Positions 27,387 to 37,510 of a stretch of DNA of 64,000 bases are shown one piece after another (the first letter of the stretch is position 1; every line of letters starts with the position of its first letter). The translations under genes and the position numbers were made by a program. Source of the stretch: M55B112 sp040880545 (GTDB lineage Bacteria > Bacteroidota > Bacteroidia > Bacteroidales > GCA-2748055); contig JBBDIE010000099.1 of assembly GCA_040880545.1 (NCBI GenBank), positions 1 to 64,000 of the forward strand. The letters are read 5' to 3'. Under the pieces are notes generated by a model that worked only from the letters and a program-made list of their open reading frames with translations, was not told the DNA's origin and made no database searches.

Positions 27387-30300
27387 TCAGAATTTAAAAT
27401 TCACGCTAAGCTGATAACTCTTGGGTGCAGGTGTATCTGCTTTATCCTCTCCAATAAAGAAAGGATCATTACTTAACATGGGAACTTCAGGATCGACCCC
27501 TGTATAGTTGGTCCATGTATAGAGGTTATATACCATGAGATAGACTTTGATCTCCCTGGTATTCAATTTACTGGCAAGCCCTCTGAAATTATAACTGATA
27601 CTTGCACTTTTAAATCGCAAAAACGAGCCATCTTCCACAAAACGATCAGAGCCCAACCAGTTATAACCCTGGTTGTAAAGTGCCCGTGGAATATCTGTAA
27701 TATCCCCCTGCCTTCTCCACCGGTTCAATACTGCAATACTCTGATTATTTCTGTCGTACATATTTTCATTATACATTTTGGTACGATTCACAATATCCTG
27801 TCCCAATCTGTAATGAAAGAAGAGGGTCACCACCAGGTTTTTCCAGGTTGCCTTTGATCCAAAACCACCGATAAAATCAGGATTTGAATCCCCCAGTTTC
27901 ACAATATCCAGTTCATTGATCAATCCGTCGGAATTAATATCTTCATAAATGGCATCCCCACCCCTGAAACGGTATCCGTCTGCATTACCGTACCGCATAT
28001 AAAGCGGCTTGTTCGAAATATCATAGATGATGGTCCCCGCAGCATCGGTTGCTACGGCATCGGCATCTGTGGGATATACCCCCAAATACCGGAATCCATA
28101 AAATGCCCCAATAGGGTGACCCTCGATGGCCCTTCGGGCATACTGTCCGTTATTTGCCTCTGTTTCGAATTCAAAGTCGAAATTCTCCGGGATCTCTGTA
28201 ATCCGGTTTTCGTTATGGGCGATGTTAAAATTCAGGTCCAGTTTAATCCTTTCCCTCCTGAAAACATCGGTGACAAACGTCACCTCCCAGCCTTTGTTAT
28301 CCATGGAACCCCAATTCCTTGTAATATTCGGGAATCCTGATGTGGAGGGCAATGCAAGATTTTCCCAGATAAGATCTTTACTCTTCTGGTTATAAACATC
28401 AAAATGTATCTCCAGGTAGTTATTAAATGCCGACAAATCGACTCCGTAATTGATCTGGGAATTCCGTTCCCATCTGAAATGATCCAGTTGCAGATTAACT
28501 GGTATAACCACAGGCATATCTATATACTCCATGTTTGTACTGTACAGGTTGAAATATCCGTAACTGCTCCCCGGCTGATTACCGTTCACTCCGTAACTGT
28601 ACCTGAATTTGAGATCATTGATAAATGATAGTTTACTCATAAATGGTTCCGATGAAACCCTGTATGCAACCGAAACTGAAGGGAACGTACCCCATCTGGA
28701 ATCAAAGCCAAACCTGGAGGATCCTTCTCTTCGGACGTTGACCTGCACCAGGTACCTGTCAAGCAGTGAATAGTGAACAAAACCAAGGAGGGCAAGCATT
28801 CTGTTCTGACTGTATCCGTCACCGATCCAGTAAACAGGGGCATGCTGCGCGTAATTTACCAGGTATGCTGAAGGCAGGTTGGAGGTACTTCCAAAATACC
28901 ATCCGTTCTTTTTATCAGATAACGTAAAGGCCACCATAGAGGTTAACTTGTGTTTGCTTCCCTTGAGATAGGTGTACACAAACTGCGATTGTGTTTCAAG
29001 TACCGAACTCTGATAATCCATTCCAGAAGCCAGGTTGGCATAAGGAGAGGTCCATGGAGAACCTGTAACAACCTGTGGCAGGAATTTATTTTCCAGCTGA
29101 TCATCAAGGTCATAGGCAACAAAGCTCTGGAATACCAAATTGTCCAGGATGTCATATTTAAGCTGAAGTTTGGTCCTGAGTCGGTGTTGTTGCCTGTTCC
29201 AGGTTGCCTCATTTGCCATTGCCAGCGGATTGAACCACCGAATAGCCTGACCCTGGAAATTATCGCCCGGTGAAAAGTAATTGTCAGTCAGGTTACCTTC
29301 CATGTCATATTCATACATACTCATATTCGGTGCTTTGATGTAGGAAAGCGCCCGAACACTGTTCACCGTTGCATTCTCCCTGTAACTCAAATCATTATCT
29401 GAGTAAGTATAAGACAGGTCGCCTGAAAACAAAAGCTTCTCAGATACATGGTAATCCAGGTTAAACCTGGAGGTAATTCGCTGGAACTTAGTGCCTGATG
29501 TAGTACCATCCTGGTCAAGGTATCCCAGAGAAAAACGATAAAGGGCACTTTCTCCCCCACCAGACAATGAAAAGTTGTGTTCATGGGATATCCCTGTCTG
29601 AGTAATGGCTGAAAGCCAGTCTGTATTTTGGGAATAGTTGTAATATTCCTCCCAGTCTTTATTGTAGGCCAGTTCATCAGGGATCTCCGTGGAACCTGCA
29701 TTCAATATTCCTTCCAGCATCAGCATGGAATAGGAATCCCCATCGAGCAATGGAATAAACCTGGGCTGCTGCTGAATGCTCAGTTTATAGAGATAATCAA
29801 AGCTGGTTTTTCCCTTCACACCCCGTTTAGTTTCAATGAGCAAAACACCATTTGCTCCGCGGGATCCCCAGACGGCTGTTGACGCTGCATCTTTTAAAAC
29901 CTGTATGGAAAGAATATCTTCCGGGGCGATATTTAACAACCCACTGAATTGCTCCTGGGTAACAGCAGAAAAATCAAAATCATTATCCAGTTCAATCTCG
30001 AAGGGAACGCCATCCACAACGATCAGTGGCTGGTTCGATCCGCTGATTGAGGCAGTGCCTCTGATCCTGACCGACATTCCGGCTCCCGGATCGCCTGAAG
30101 CCATCGAAATATCCACATTACTGGCACGTCCCTGCAGCATCTCACCCAGGTTTGAGCTTTTCGTCTCCTCCAGTGCCTTCATGTCTACCTTGGTAACTGC
30201 GCTGGTGATATCCCGGTCAGATACCGGCATAAATCCGCCAACCTTTTTTCCCTCATAAGTTATTACTACCTCCTCCAGTTCCTCAGTATCCTCAAGTAGT

Positions 30301-30599
30301 CTTACCTCCAAAAATTCCTGGCCTTCAATTATAAATTCATCTGTTTTGTAACCGATATACGAGATCTTCACCCTGGTATCAGATGAATTGAGCCGAAGGA
30401 CAAAATTGCCATTCATATCAGTTACGGTGCCGTTTAATGTCCTGTTAAGCTCGTTTACCTCGATCACTGTAACACCGATCAACTGTTCTCCCGTAGTCCT
30501 GTCTGTCACCTTTCCTTTTAATACAACATCCGCCTGCGCGAAAGCAGTCCCATATACCAGTATGAGCAGGAAAAAAACAGTATGGAACCTTTTATTCAT
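27387..30599 (-). CDS. SusC/RagA family TonB-linked outer-membrane transporter (first pair)
   Basis: The start is placed at the ATG 30597-30599 (MNKRFHTVFFLLILVYG...), because a start 12 codons earlier would overlap the preceding FAS1 gene and precede the signal peptide. The ~1070-aa product has a carboxypeptidase-like domain (LKGKVTDRTTGEQLIGVTVI), a TonB-box-like EELEEVVITYEGKK, and a plug with EMLQGRASNVDISMASGDPG and LIVVDGVPFEIELD. The SusC signature ILSIQVLKDAASTAVWGSRGANGVLLIETKRG is followed by a large barrel ending YQLSVNFKF with a C-terminal Phe. It is a canonical glycan importer and partner of the SusD 3 nt downstream. Confidence 0.96.
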   Translation of the reverse strand: MNKRFHTVFFLLILVYGTAFAQADVVLKGKVTDRTTGEQLIGVTVIEVNELNRTLNGTVTDMNGNFVLRLNSSDTRVKISYIGYKTDEFIIEGQEFLEVRLLEDTEELEEVVITYEGKKVGGFMPVSDRDITSAVTKVDMKALEETKSSNLGEMLQGRASNVDISMASGDPGAGMSVRIRGTASISGSNQPLIVVDGVPFEIELDNDFDFSAVTQEQFSGLLNIAPEDILSIQVLKDAASTAVWGSRGANGVLLIETKRGVKGKTSFDYLYKLSIQQQPRFIPLLDGDSYSMLMLEGILNAGSTEIPDELAYNKDWEEYYNYSQNTDWLSAITQTGISHEHNFSLSGGGESALYRFSLGYLDQDGTTSGTKFQRITSRFNLDYHVSEKLLFSGDLSYTYSDNDLSYRENATVNSVRALSYIKAPNMSMYEYDMEGNLTDNYFSPGDNFQGQAIRWFNPLAMANEATWNRQQHRLRTKLQLKYDILDNLVFQSFVAYDLDDQLENKFLPQVVTGSPWTSPYANLASGMDYQSSVLETQSQFVYTYLKGSKHKLTSMVAFTLSDKKNGWYFGSTSNLPSAYLVNYAQHAPVYWIGDGYSQNRMLALLGFVHYSLLDRYLVQVNVRREGSSRFGFDSRWGTFPSVSVAYRVSSEPFMSKLSFINDLKFRYSYGVNGNQPGSSYGYFNLYSTNMEYIDMPVVIPVNLQLDHFRWERNSQINYGVDLSAFNNYLEIHFDVYNQKSKDLIWENLALPSTSGFPNITRNWGSMDNKGWEVTFVTDVFRRERIKLDLNFNIAHNENRITEIPENFDFEFETEANNGQYARRAIEGHPIGAFYGFRYLGVYPTDADAVATDAAGTIIYDISNKPLYMRYGNADGYRFRGGDAIYEDINSDGLINELDIVKLGDSNPDFIGGFGSKATWKNLVVTLFFHYRLGQDIVNRTKMYNENMYDRNNQSIAVLNRWRRQGDITDIPRALYNQGYNWLGSDRFVEDGSFLRFKSASISYNFRGLASKLNTREIKVYLMVYNLYTWTNYTGVDPEVPMLSNDPFFIGEDKADTPAPKSYQLSVNFKF

Positions 30600-30609
30600 A
30601 AGTCTGTTT

Positions 30610-32745
30610 TTACTGAAACCGGAGCGGTGCTTCAATTACATGAATTACTCCATCCTCCGCCATGTGGTTGGCAATAGTAACATTCCTGGAATTGCCAAGA
30701 TTGTCAACCACGTTCAAGTCATATTTCTGATTAATGATCTCAATTGTGTTGAATAAATAACCGCTGGATTCATCGATTCTTGTGGTATTAAATTCGCCCG
30801 ATTTTTTGCCATCGTCAAAGACAACTCCCTCAACAAAATGATATTTTAAATATTGTTGCAACGCCTCTTTCCCGGTGGGTACGGTTCCTTCGAGCCTGGC
30901 TGCTTCTATGGCCTCGTTTGTAGGAATAAAACAGGAGTAAAAAGTACCGGTGGACAAATTATCAAGGCTCTTTGGCCGGCTGTCCTCATCCAGGATGATC
31001 AAACCGGATTCATAGCATAACTGGTAAAATTTCTGATATTGCGGATAGTTCCCCGGATCGGATATGATTTCAAAAATAGAGCGCTCAGGAGAGACCAGCA
31101 TCCGGTCAATCCGGTATAATACCCCCTTACCACTTACATCTTCTTTGAATCCCAGTGAAGCGGAGGTTACATTTCCTCCGGCATATATACCATCGCTAGT
31201 CACACCAATATAAGTTTTTTGGGAAGTCTCAAAAAATGTACCCTCCTCAAAGTCAGCCTCCTCCATAGATCCAAATACGATGTGAGAATTAACAATACTG
31301 GTTCCCACATTTCTTGAGACAGGGGCCAATGGACTATTCACCTTATACAACCCATATCCTCCCAATCCGGTACGGAATATATATCCCGCTGCACTTATGG
31401 CCTCATTCGATGGTGCAAAAATGGTAAACTCAATGTTCCCTTCATTGAGTAATTTGTCTGCCAGATAGAAATCCAGCATGTCGGTGAACCATTCGTAATC
31501 CTTGTTTCCCATAACAGGATTGGCCACTGATTCAAATATTTTGGGAAGAAAGTATTTATTGATACCACAGAATGGCCCATTACTTGCCATGGTGACATAA
31601 TCCACATCCGTTTCGAATATATTGCAGTCCACAAGAGAGGATGTCAGGTCCCATTCCCAGTCTTCGGTGACTGTACTGAATTTTGACGGCCAGTAGTTGG
31701 TGCCGATGTAATGAGAAAGGTACCAGTTAATCCAGTAATCTCCGATCTTGTCAATGGAAGCATAACCTGTGGTATGGTTGGTGAAGAAATTCTGAAGTGC
31801 AGTGTTAGTGGGTGCAAACAGGGTGAGTAAATCCCGGGAACCATTTGAAAGCACATTTTCAATAGCCGGTGAACTTCCTGAAGGGAAAATACTGTTCATT
31901 TTCAGGAATAGGGAATCAATAATTCCATCTTCATTGATATCACCCTGGTTATACTGGGACGTTGTGTATGTATTGTTGTATTGGTAAAAGGTCTTCTTCC
32001 CGATCAGCTCTTTAAAAAGACTGTAATCCGGGTTTTCAGCCAGAATATTGTCATGGTTTCCTGGAGGTATCAATACTCTGTTGATCTTGTGGATCCATCC
32101 ATTCTGGGCAGGAACATCATGTTCAACAATTTCTGCCCGGTCCACATGAAAACCGCCATACGGTGTTTCCTTGTAGAGGTAGTTATAATTTTCTGCCGCA
32201 TCCAGATTGAGTTCTGTGAAATATTCGGTGGAATAAACCGGAATATATTTGGTTTCATTATAAACGGTATATTCTCTGCCCATCGTGTCATATTCTATGG
32301 TCATGGGCGGGGTATACCGGGTGGGTCGTTTGAAATCCACAGTGCTGTATTCTATGTTCGCATCCTGGATGTTCAAACCATAAAGTAGCATAAACCTGGA
32401 GTATGCCCAGAATACAATATGATAGAAGACAATTCCCTTGAGCTCCTCTTCCGGTATATCCTCAAGGGAACTATATCCTTCCTCGGTTAAAAATGCATTG
32501 AAAGCTGCATCATCTGGTGCAAATACAGTGAAATTCCCGGTTTTTCCCAGCACATCATCAAACTCAACCAGTTCAACCGCTTCGATAAACCGGGTATAAT
32601 TTCCATCTTCTTCAAGTACATCCAGGATCGTTCCAATTAAATCATCTGGTATTTTATAATACTCATCAAATTTCTTCTCACAACCGCTAAATATGATCAT
32701 ACCGGTCAGCAGGAAGATAATTCTAATGATGATTTTCAAATTCAT
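30610..32745 (-). CDS. fasciclin lipoprotein with four FAS1 repeats
   Basis: This 711-aa protein has a lipoprotein signal (Cys near 22, FSGCEKK) and four FAS1 modules recognisable by their conserved segments: FTVFAPDDAAFNAFL (about 72-86), LTLFAPTNTALQNFF, FTIFAPSNEAISAAG and YSCFIPTNEAIEAA. Matching C-terminal blocks are GWIHKINRVLIP, GVLYRIDRMLVSP and GVIHVIEAPLRFQ. The first module carries an insertion of roughly 80 residues rich in Tyr. It leads the tight gene cluster (10 nt before susC) and should be an abundant outer-membrane adhesin or scaffold. Unlike the two later FAS1 proteins it has no C-terminal jelly roll. The role in glycan capture is inferred from position only. Confidence 0.9.
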   Translation of the reverse strand: MNLKIIIRIIFLLTGMIIFSGCEKKFDEYYKIPDDLIGTILDVLEEDGNYTRFIEAVELVEFDDVLGKTGNFTVFAPDDAAFNAFLTEEGYSSLEDIPEEELKGIVFYHIVFWAYSRFMLLYGLNIQDANIEYSTVDFKRPTRYTPPMTIEYDTMGREYTVYNETKYIPVYSTEYFTELNLDAAENYNYLYKETPYGGFHVDRAEIVEHDVPAQNGWIHKINRVLIPPGNHDNILAENPDYSLFKELIGKKTFYQYNNTYTTSQYNQGDINEDGIIDSLFLKMNSIFPSGSSPAIENVLSNGSRDLLTLFAPTNTALQNFFTNHTTGYASIDKIGDYWINWYLSHYIGTNYWPSKFSTVTEDWEWDLTSSLVDCNIFETDVDYVTMASNGPFCGINKYFLPKIFESVANPVMGNKDYEWFTDMLDFYLADKLLNEGNIEFTIFAPSNEAISAAGYIFRTGLGGYGLYKVNSPLAPVSRNVGTSIVNSHIVFGSMEEADFEEGTFFETSQKTYIGVTSDGIYAGGNVTSASLGFKEDVSGKGVLYRIDRMLVSPERSIFEIISDPGNYPQYQKFYQLCYESGLIILDEDSRPKSLDNLSTGTFYSCFIPTNEAIEAARLEGTVPTGKEALQQYLKYHFVEGVVFDDGKKSGEFNTTRIDESSGYLFNTIEIINQKYDLNVVDNLGNSRNVTIANHMAEDGVIHVIEAPLRFQ

Positions 32746-32768
32746 TATAAAACAGCGTGTTTATCTGG

Positions 32769-32915
32769 TTAAACTGAACATCGGGTTAATAATATCAGTA
32801 TCGATACAATTACTGCAAATAATAGAATAGTAGTAATAATCAACCGGCCCCGGATTTTATTAGCCTCCCTTCGCTTTCTGAATAGCTCTGCCTGATGAGA
32901 ATCAAGGTTGTGCAT
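32769..32915 (-). CDS. putative 48-aa single-pass membrane peptide ahead of the polysaccharide locus
   Basis: An ATG at 32913-32915 opens 48 codons to a TAA at 32769-32771. The peptide has a charged, Lys/Arg-rich N-terminal half (ELFRKRREANKIRGR) followed by one hydrophobic segment of about 20 residues (LIITTILLFAVIVSILILL) and a short TRCSV tail. The positive-inside pattern fits a small inner-membrane protein with a cytoplasmic N-terminus. It ends 23 nt before the first FAS1 gene on the same strand, so it may be the first gene of that transcript. I recognise no family. Its size leaves chance open, but the composition is protein-like. Confidence 0.42.
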   Translation of the reverse strand: MHNLDSHQAELFRKRREANKIRGRLIITTILLFAVIVSILILLTRCSV

Positions 32916-32934
32916 TTTACCGAATCTCTAATTA

Positions 32935-33110
32935 GTGTCTGTCCATAATGTCCGATATCTGCGTTATGCTCGTCGGGAAAGTGCTCATTTACGCAAGTAA
33001 ACTGCGCATTTCCCGACTTCGCAAGCCTTGATCTCGAACATTATGATCCAGCCACTCTACTTTCTTGACAGTCTCTTTAATAATGTCCGGGATCTGTCAT
33101 AATTATTAAG
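32935..33110. repeat. dispersed intergenic repeat, copy 1 (with internal hairpin)
   Basis: This stretch in the 467-bp gap between the regulator and the glycan locus contains AGTGTCTGTCCATAATGTCC and, further on, CGTTATGCTCGTCGGGAAAG. Both blocks recur, inverted and with different spacing, at 52751-52859. Inside is a stem of GTCGGGAAA (32972-32980) against TTTCCCGAC (33009-33017). AATGTCCG..ATCTG occurs twice in direct orientation (32947 and 33082). No coding potential is seen. It resembles a decayed miniature element. The rest of the gap (33111-33212) is AT-rich and I see nothing further in it. Confidence 0.5.
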
Positions 33111-33212
33111 GTAAATGTATGGCAAACACGCATGCACCAATTTCAAAATAGTACGAATTCATTTAAAACTAATCCAAAAACAACTGTTTTAAATGATCCT
33201 TGAATAAATTTC

Positions 33213-36200
33213 CTATTTGGAAATCTGATTAAAATCTTCCTCGAAATTTTTAATGAATTCTTTTGGGGTGGTCTTATAATACTTCCGGAAAAGCCGGATC
33301 AGATATGAACTGCTGCTGATCCCCACCCTTACATATACCTCCGACACGGTAAGATTTTCATACATCATCAGTTTAATCGCATGTTTAAGCCTGATTTTCT
33401 GAATATACGCTCCCAGTGTCATTCCACTGATCTGTCTGATCTTCGTGTACAGTGCGGTCCTGCTTGAAGTAAGTTCCCTGGCAATAAAAGCAGCATTCAG
33501 TTCAGGATCCTTAATATGTTCGTAAATCACCCGCTCCACCTCATCAAGGAATTGATCATCCCGGTAGTCCTTCACTTCCATAAGATGTTCCAGATTATCT
33601 GTACCGTATTTTTGTTTCCTGGCGCGATTATTTTCAATTATTCGCTTTACCTGAATCTTTAATAACTGAATATTAAAGGGTTTGGTTATTACCTGATCGG
33701 CACCCAGATCCAGTCCCTCTTGTTTGTTGTGTAATTCATCCCTTGCCGTTAAAAATATCACCGGTATGGAAGATCTGCTTTTATTGGTCTTCACCTTTGA
33801 TATAAACTCCTTACCATCCATGACTGGCATGATCCAGTCAGTGATGATCAGATCGGGCTTGATCTCCTCCAGTATTTTCAAGCCCTCTTTCCCGTTTGAA
33901 GCTTCAAGTACCTGGTATTCCCCGGAAAAATTGTCTTTCAGATAACCCCTTAACTGACTGTGATCCTCAACAAGAAGAATCCTGGGACGGTTGCTGATTT
34001 TAGTCGGGGAAATATCATGTTCCATTGCGATCAACTTTTCATCCGAAGCAGCCACATCTTCTTCTTTGTAAGGATCAGATTGCAGGACCCTGTCCCCATC
34101 CTCAACCTCATGCAGGTGCTGTTGTCCGAGTGGCAGCATAATCAGGATATCCGTCCCTTCACCTCTTTCGCTGGCTACCCTTATCTCTCCCTGGTGCATC
34201 AGTACCAGGTTTTTAACCAGGGCCAGGCCAATTCCACTACCAATGTGATGACTTGCTTTTTCTGCATCAATCTGGTAAAACCGGTCAAATATTTTAGGAA
34301 GTGATTCTTTTGAAATTCCTACGCCTGTATCAGAAACAAGTATTCCTATGTATGACGTCTCTTTCTTGTTCTGACCCAGATGAAGTGTGTTGTAATTTTC
34401 CCTGAATTTATAATTTTCCGGATTCATGATCATCGAAAGGGTAATCAGGCCTCCCTGTGGTGTATATTTCATGGCATTTTCGATCAGGTTGTTAATGATC
34501 TTCCTGAATTTTTGTGTATCAACCCATATTTTCAACCGGTTCTCCTGGAAATTAATTAAAAACTGTATCTCCTTTTGGGCTGCCACAAACTCAAATTTCT
34601 GAGCAACTTTCGTGGCAAATGATGTAAGTTCGATTTGTTCTGGTTTAAGCTTGCTGATACCTATATCGGTCCTCCTGAATTCCATTAATTCATTTACCAG
34701 GCCAAGCAGGCTGTCTGCATTCTGTTTTGCCAAACCAAGATTTTTCCTGGCATGCGGAGAGAGATTATTTGAATTAAGCAGCTCATCCAATGGAGCCAGA
34801 ATCAACGAAAGCGGTGTTTTAAATTCATGTGAGACATAGGTGAAAAACATCAGTTTTGACTGGTGCAGTTTTTCATTATAAATTAATTCATGCTTTAGCT
34901 TCAGGAACCTGATCAGGAAATAGGTTATGAGAAAAATTAACCCCAATAACAAAATAGCATATATGGTATAGGCAACCTTCGTTTCCCACCATGGCGGAAG
35001 AACAACAATTTTCTTCTCTGAAAAGCGCTCACTCCAGGTTCCTTCACTAATCGATGCTTTAACCCTGAAATAATAAGTTCCGTGTGGAAGATTGTTGTAA
35101 CTGGCCAACCGGCTTCCCTTTTCATGTGTAATCCAGTTTTCATCATAACCTGCCAGCATATGCTTATAGATGATGTTGCTTGTATTTAGCTGACCACTTG
35201 TAATAAACTCAAACGACAATGTATTGTTTCTATAATTCAGTATCAGTGTGTCCTGGTAAGTAATGTGTTTATGCAGAATCACGTCGCCATTAACGGTATC
35301 ACCGTAATTGATTACCCGGTTCTGAATGCGCAGTTCGGAAATAAGCACCTTTAAATTAATGGTGTCTTTAGTTATTTCATGCGGATAGAACAGATTTAAT
35401 CCATCCACACTACCAAAAAAAAACTCCCCGTCGGGTGCACGGTAATAAGACTTCCACATGAAGTAATCCGACAGCAACCCGTCGTCCCTGTAAAAGTTCT
35501 CAAAAATTTCTGATTCGGGATCAAATTTACCAATGCCATGCTCGGTACTGATCCAAATATTCCCCTGTTCATCGCCTGTTACACCATAAACTGCATTTCC
35601 CGGCGCTCCCCTGGAGACATCATAAAACTTATATCTGTATTCATTCCCAGCTGTAAAAACCCTGGCCAATCCTTTGTCATAGGTGCCTACCCAGATATTT
35701 GACTGAGGATCCTGATGAATCGAAATACCATTTTGCATTCCCCCCTGGTTTGTACTGCTGAAATTGCCACTTATTGGGGCCATTTTTCTGTAGTCTTTGG
35801 ATGTAGTGGAATCAAATGCAGGTATTACTGCAGCAAATTGTTCCGGGCTGAAATTCAATTTGCACAACCCAAAGTCCCAACTTGCGATCCAAATGGTATT
35901 TTCATCAAATAAAAATGACTGGACATTATGATCTTTCAGAATCCAATGAAATGACTCATCCCTGTAATCAAACATACCCAGTCCCATCCGTGTACCAAAC
36001 CATATTCTTCCGAACCGATCCCCCTGGATATGATAAATCTCATCGTTATTATTAAGGAATTCGGGTCTTACAAATATCAACTCCTTGTCATAAATATGAT
36101 CAACATAACACAATCCATTGTCATGTGATCCAACCCAGAGCCTTTGATTTGCATCCCTGTAGAGAGATGATATATAATTAGAGCAAACACTGTTTCTCTT

Positions 36201-37418
36201 ATCAGGATCGTGTCTGAAATGTGAAATTAACCCGGATGAGCGATCAATCCTGTCCAGACCATCGTTATAGAGGCCCACCCATATAAAACCGGCCGGATCT
36301 TTAAATACAGACCTCACTGTCCTTCCTCCAAGGCCCGGATACTCTCCGGACCTGAACCTGTAAGACTTGAAATTCCTGGTATTAATATTTATACTGGTAA
36401 ACCCTTCGTTCAGATAAGTTAACCAGATGATGCCCGATCTGTTTCCATAAATCCCTGTGATAGGTTCCTTGAGGATGCTGTTCTTGTTCTCTGTTTCGTG
36501 TTCAAGCAACTGTATATTACCCGTAAGCCTGTCTATCCTTGATAGAATGTTACCCGATGCTACCCAAAGGTCTTTGTTGTAATCCTCATAGATCGCTGTA
36601 ATATTCGCATTGAATCTATCCCTGGTATTACCCGAATGTTTTGAAAAATTTAGTTCAGGCTCAGTGAAACTGTAATTGTGCTCATCAAACTTAAGCAATC
36701 CGCCTGATGTTCCCAGCCAACAGATACCTTTCGAGTCAACATAAATCGTATTTAGCTTTCCTGCATCAACAGGACTTTGAATATCCTTCACATTCGTTAT
36801 GGAAAGTGTTTTGGTAATGAGATCATATCTCTTAAATGTACTTTCAGTAATGATCCATAGTTCCGTGCTGTCATGGTTCAACACAAAATTCCCCGTAAAT
36901 TCATCCGGGTAAACGAAGAAATTTTCCTTGGTACTGTCTATCCTTACCAGCTGGTTGTGACAAGTGGTCCAAATGGATCCCGACTTATCCTGTACTACGG
37001 AAGCCTGCCTGGTGATCTCATTTCTTTTAACCTCTGCAAAGGGAAGGTTTGATAACAGGTTTTTAAACTGATCCGTCTGCTTATGATATATATCGATCCC
37101 GTCGTCAAGTACAATGATGATATCACCATCGCGGTCTTCAAAAATATCCACCACAAAATTACTACTGAGTGTTCCCTCTATCGCGGGATTCGATGTATAG
37201 GTTTTAAATTCATACCCGTCGTACTTCTGTAATCCGTTATAAGTAATTATCCAGATGTATCCGGACCTGTCGGTAAAAATTTTGAATACGTTATCGCTGA
37301 TCAGACCGGTGGCTATGTTGTAGTGGTCATAAATATATTCCTTGTCCTGCGAAAAAAGATTGTTTCCGCAAAGCAAGAAAACAATGATCACTATATAGGA
37401 TACGAACCTCCCTGGCAT
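33213..37418 (-). CDS. hybrid two-component system sensor/regulator (HTCS)
   Basis: This 1401-aa protein joins all two-component modules. It has a signal peptide (1-23), two beta-propellers made of reg_prop repeats (about 25-690, e.g. GYIWIITYNGLQKYDG, GFIWVGLYNDGLDRID), a Y_Y_Y domain (about 715-805) and a membrane segment (about 815-838). A histidine kinase follows with H864 in YVSHEFKTPLS and an ATPase with NLIENAMKYTPQGG and DTGVGI. The receiver (about 1146-1262) has D1194 in ITDWIMPVMDG and Lys in ITKPF. An AraC-type HTH ends the protein (about 1300-1395). Known HTCS proteins sense an oligosaccharide in the periplasm and activate the adjacent susCD operon. The locus directly downstream on the same strand is the likely target. 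All key residues are intact. Confidence 0.96.
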   Translation of the reverse strand: MPGRFVSYIVIIVFLLCGNNLFSQDKEYIYDHYNIATGLISDNVFKIFTDRSGYIWIITYNGLQKYDGYEFKTYTSNPAIEGTLSSNFVVDIFEDRDGDIIIVLDDGIDIYHKQTDQFKNLLSNLPFAEVKRNEITRQASVVQDKSGSIWTTCHNQLVRIDSTKENFFVYPDEFTGNFVLNHDSTELWIITESTFKRYDLITKTLSITNVKDIQSPVDAGKLNTIYVDSKGICWLGTSGGLLKFDEHNYSFTEPELNFSKHSGNTRDRFNANITAIYEDYNKDLWVASGNILSRIDRLTGNIQLLEHETENKNSILKEPITGIYGNRSGIIWLTYLNEGFTSININTRNFKSYRFRSGEYPGLGGRTVRSVFKDPAGFIWVGLYNDGLDRIDRSSGLISHFRHDPDKRNSVCSNYISSLYRDANQRLWVGSHDNGLCYVDHIYDKELIFVRPEFLNNNDEIYHIQGDRFGRIWFGTRMGLGMFDYRDESFHWILKDHNVQSFLFDENTIWIASWDFGLCKLNFSPEQFAAVIPAFDSTTSKDYRKMAPISGNFSSTNQGGMQNGISIHQDPQSNIWVGTYDKGLARVFTAGNEYRYKFYDVSRGAPGNAVYGVTGDEQGNIWISTEHGIGKFDPESEIFENFYRDDGLLSDYFMWKSYYRAPDGEFFFGSVDGLNLFYPHEITKDTINLKVLISELRIQNRVINYGDTVNGDVILHKHITYQDTLILNYRNNTLSFEFITSGQLNTSNIIYKHMLAGYDENWITHEKGSRLASYNNLPHGTYYFRVKASISEGTWSERFSEKKIVVLPPWWETKVAYTIYAILLLGLIFLITYFLIRFLKLKHELIYNEKLHQSKLMFFTYVSHEFKTPLSLILAPLDELLNSNNLSPHARKNLGLAKQNADSLLGLVNELMEFRRTDIGISKLKPEQIELTSFATKVAQKFEFVAAQKEIQFLINFQENRLKIWVDTQKFRKIINNLIENAMKYTPQGGLITLSMIMNPENYKFRENYNTLHLGQNKKETSYIGILVSDTGVGISKESLPKIFDRFYQIDAEKASHHIGSGIGLALVKNLVLMHQGEIRVASERGEGTDILIMLPLGQQHLHEVEDGDRVLQSDPYKEEDVAASDEKLIAMEHDISPTKISNRPRILLVEDHSQLRGYLKDNFSGEYQVLEASNGKEGLKILEEIKPDLIITDWIMPVMDGKEFISKVKTNKSRSSIPVIFLTARDELHNKQEGLDLGADQVITKPFNIQLLKIQVKRIIENNRARKQKYGTDNLEHLMEVKDYRDDQFLDEVERVIYEHIKDPELNAAFIARELTSSRTALYTKIRQISGMTLGAYIQKIRLKHAIKLMMYENLTVSEVYVRVGISSSSYLIRLFRKYYKTTPKEFIKNFEEDFNQISK

Positions 37419-37445
37419 GGCTGGTTTTTAATACGGAACTGTTCT

Positions 37446-37477
37446 GAAATATACAGTATTATTTAGTGATTTTCAAA
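37446..37477 (-). promoter_or_regulatory. candidate promoter of the HTCS gene
   Basis: On the minus strand a TTTG (37474-37477) is followed after 20 nt by TATATTTC (37446-37453), close to the Bacteroidota primary sigma pattern TTTG-N19/20-TAnnTTTG. It lies 28-59 nt before the HTCS ATG. This is sequence pattern only. Confidence 0.5.
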
Positions 37478-37510
37478 TGGGAGGTTCTCCAGACAGGCAG
37501 AAAAGAAAAA

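Noticed and set aside
33040..33212. Search for the operon promoter upstream of the first FAS1 gene
   Set aside because: Only partial matches to the Bacteroidota boxes with wrong spacing were found, so no promoter is called here.
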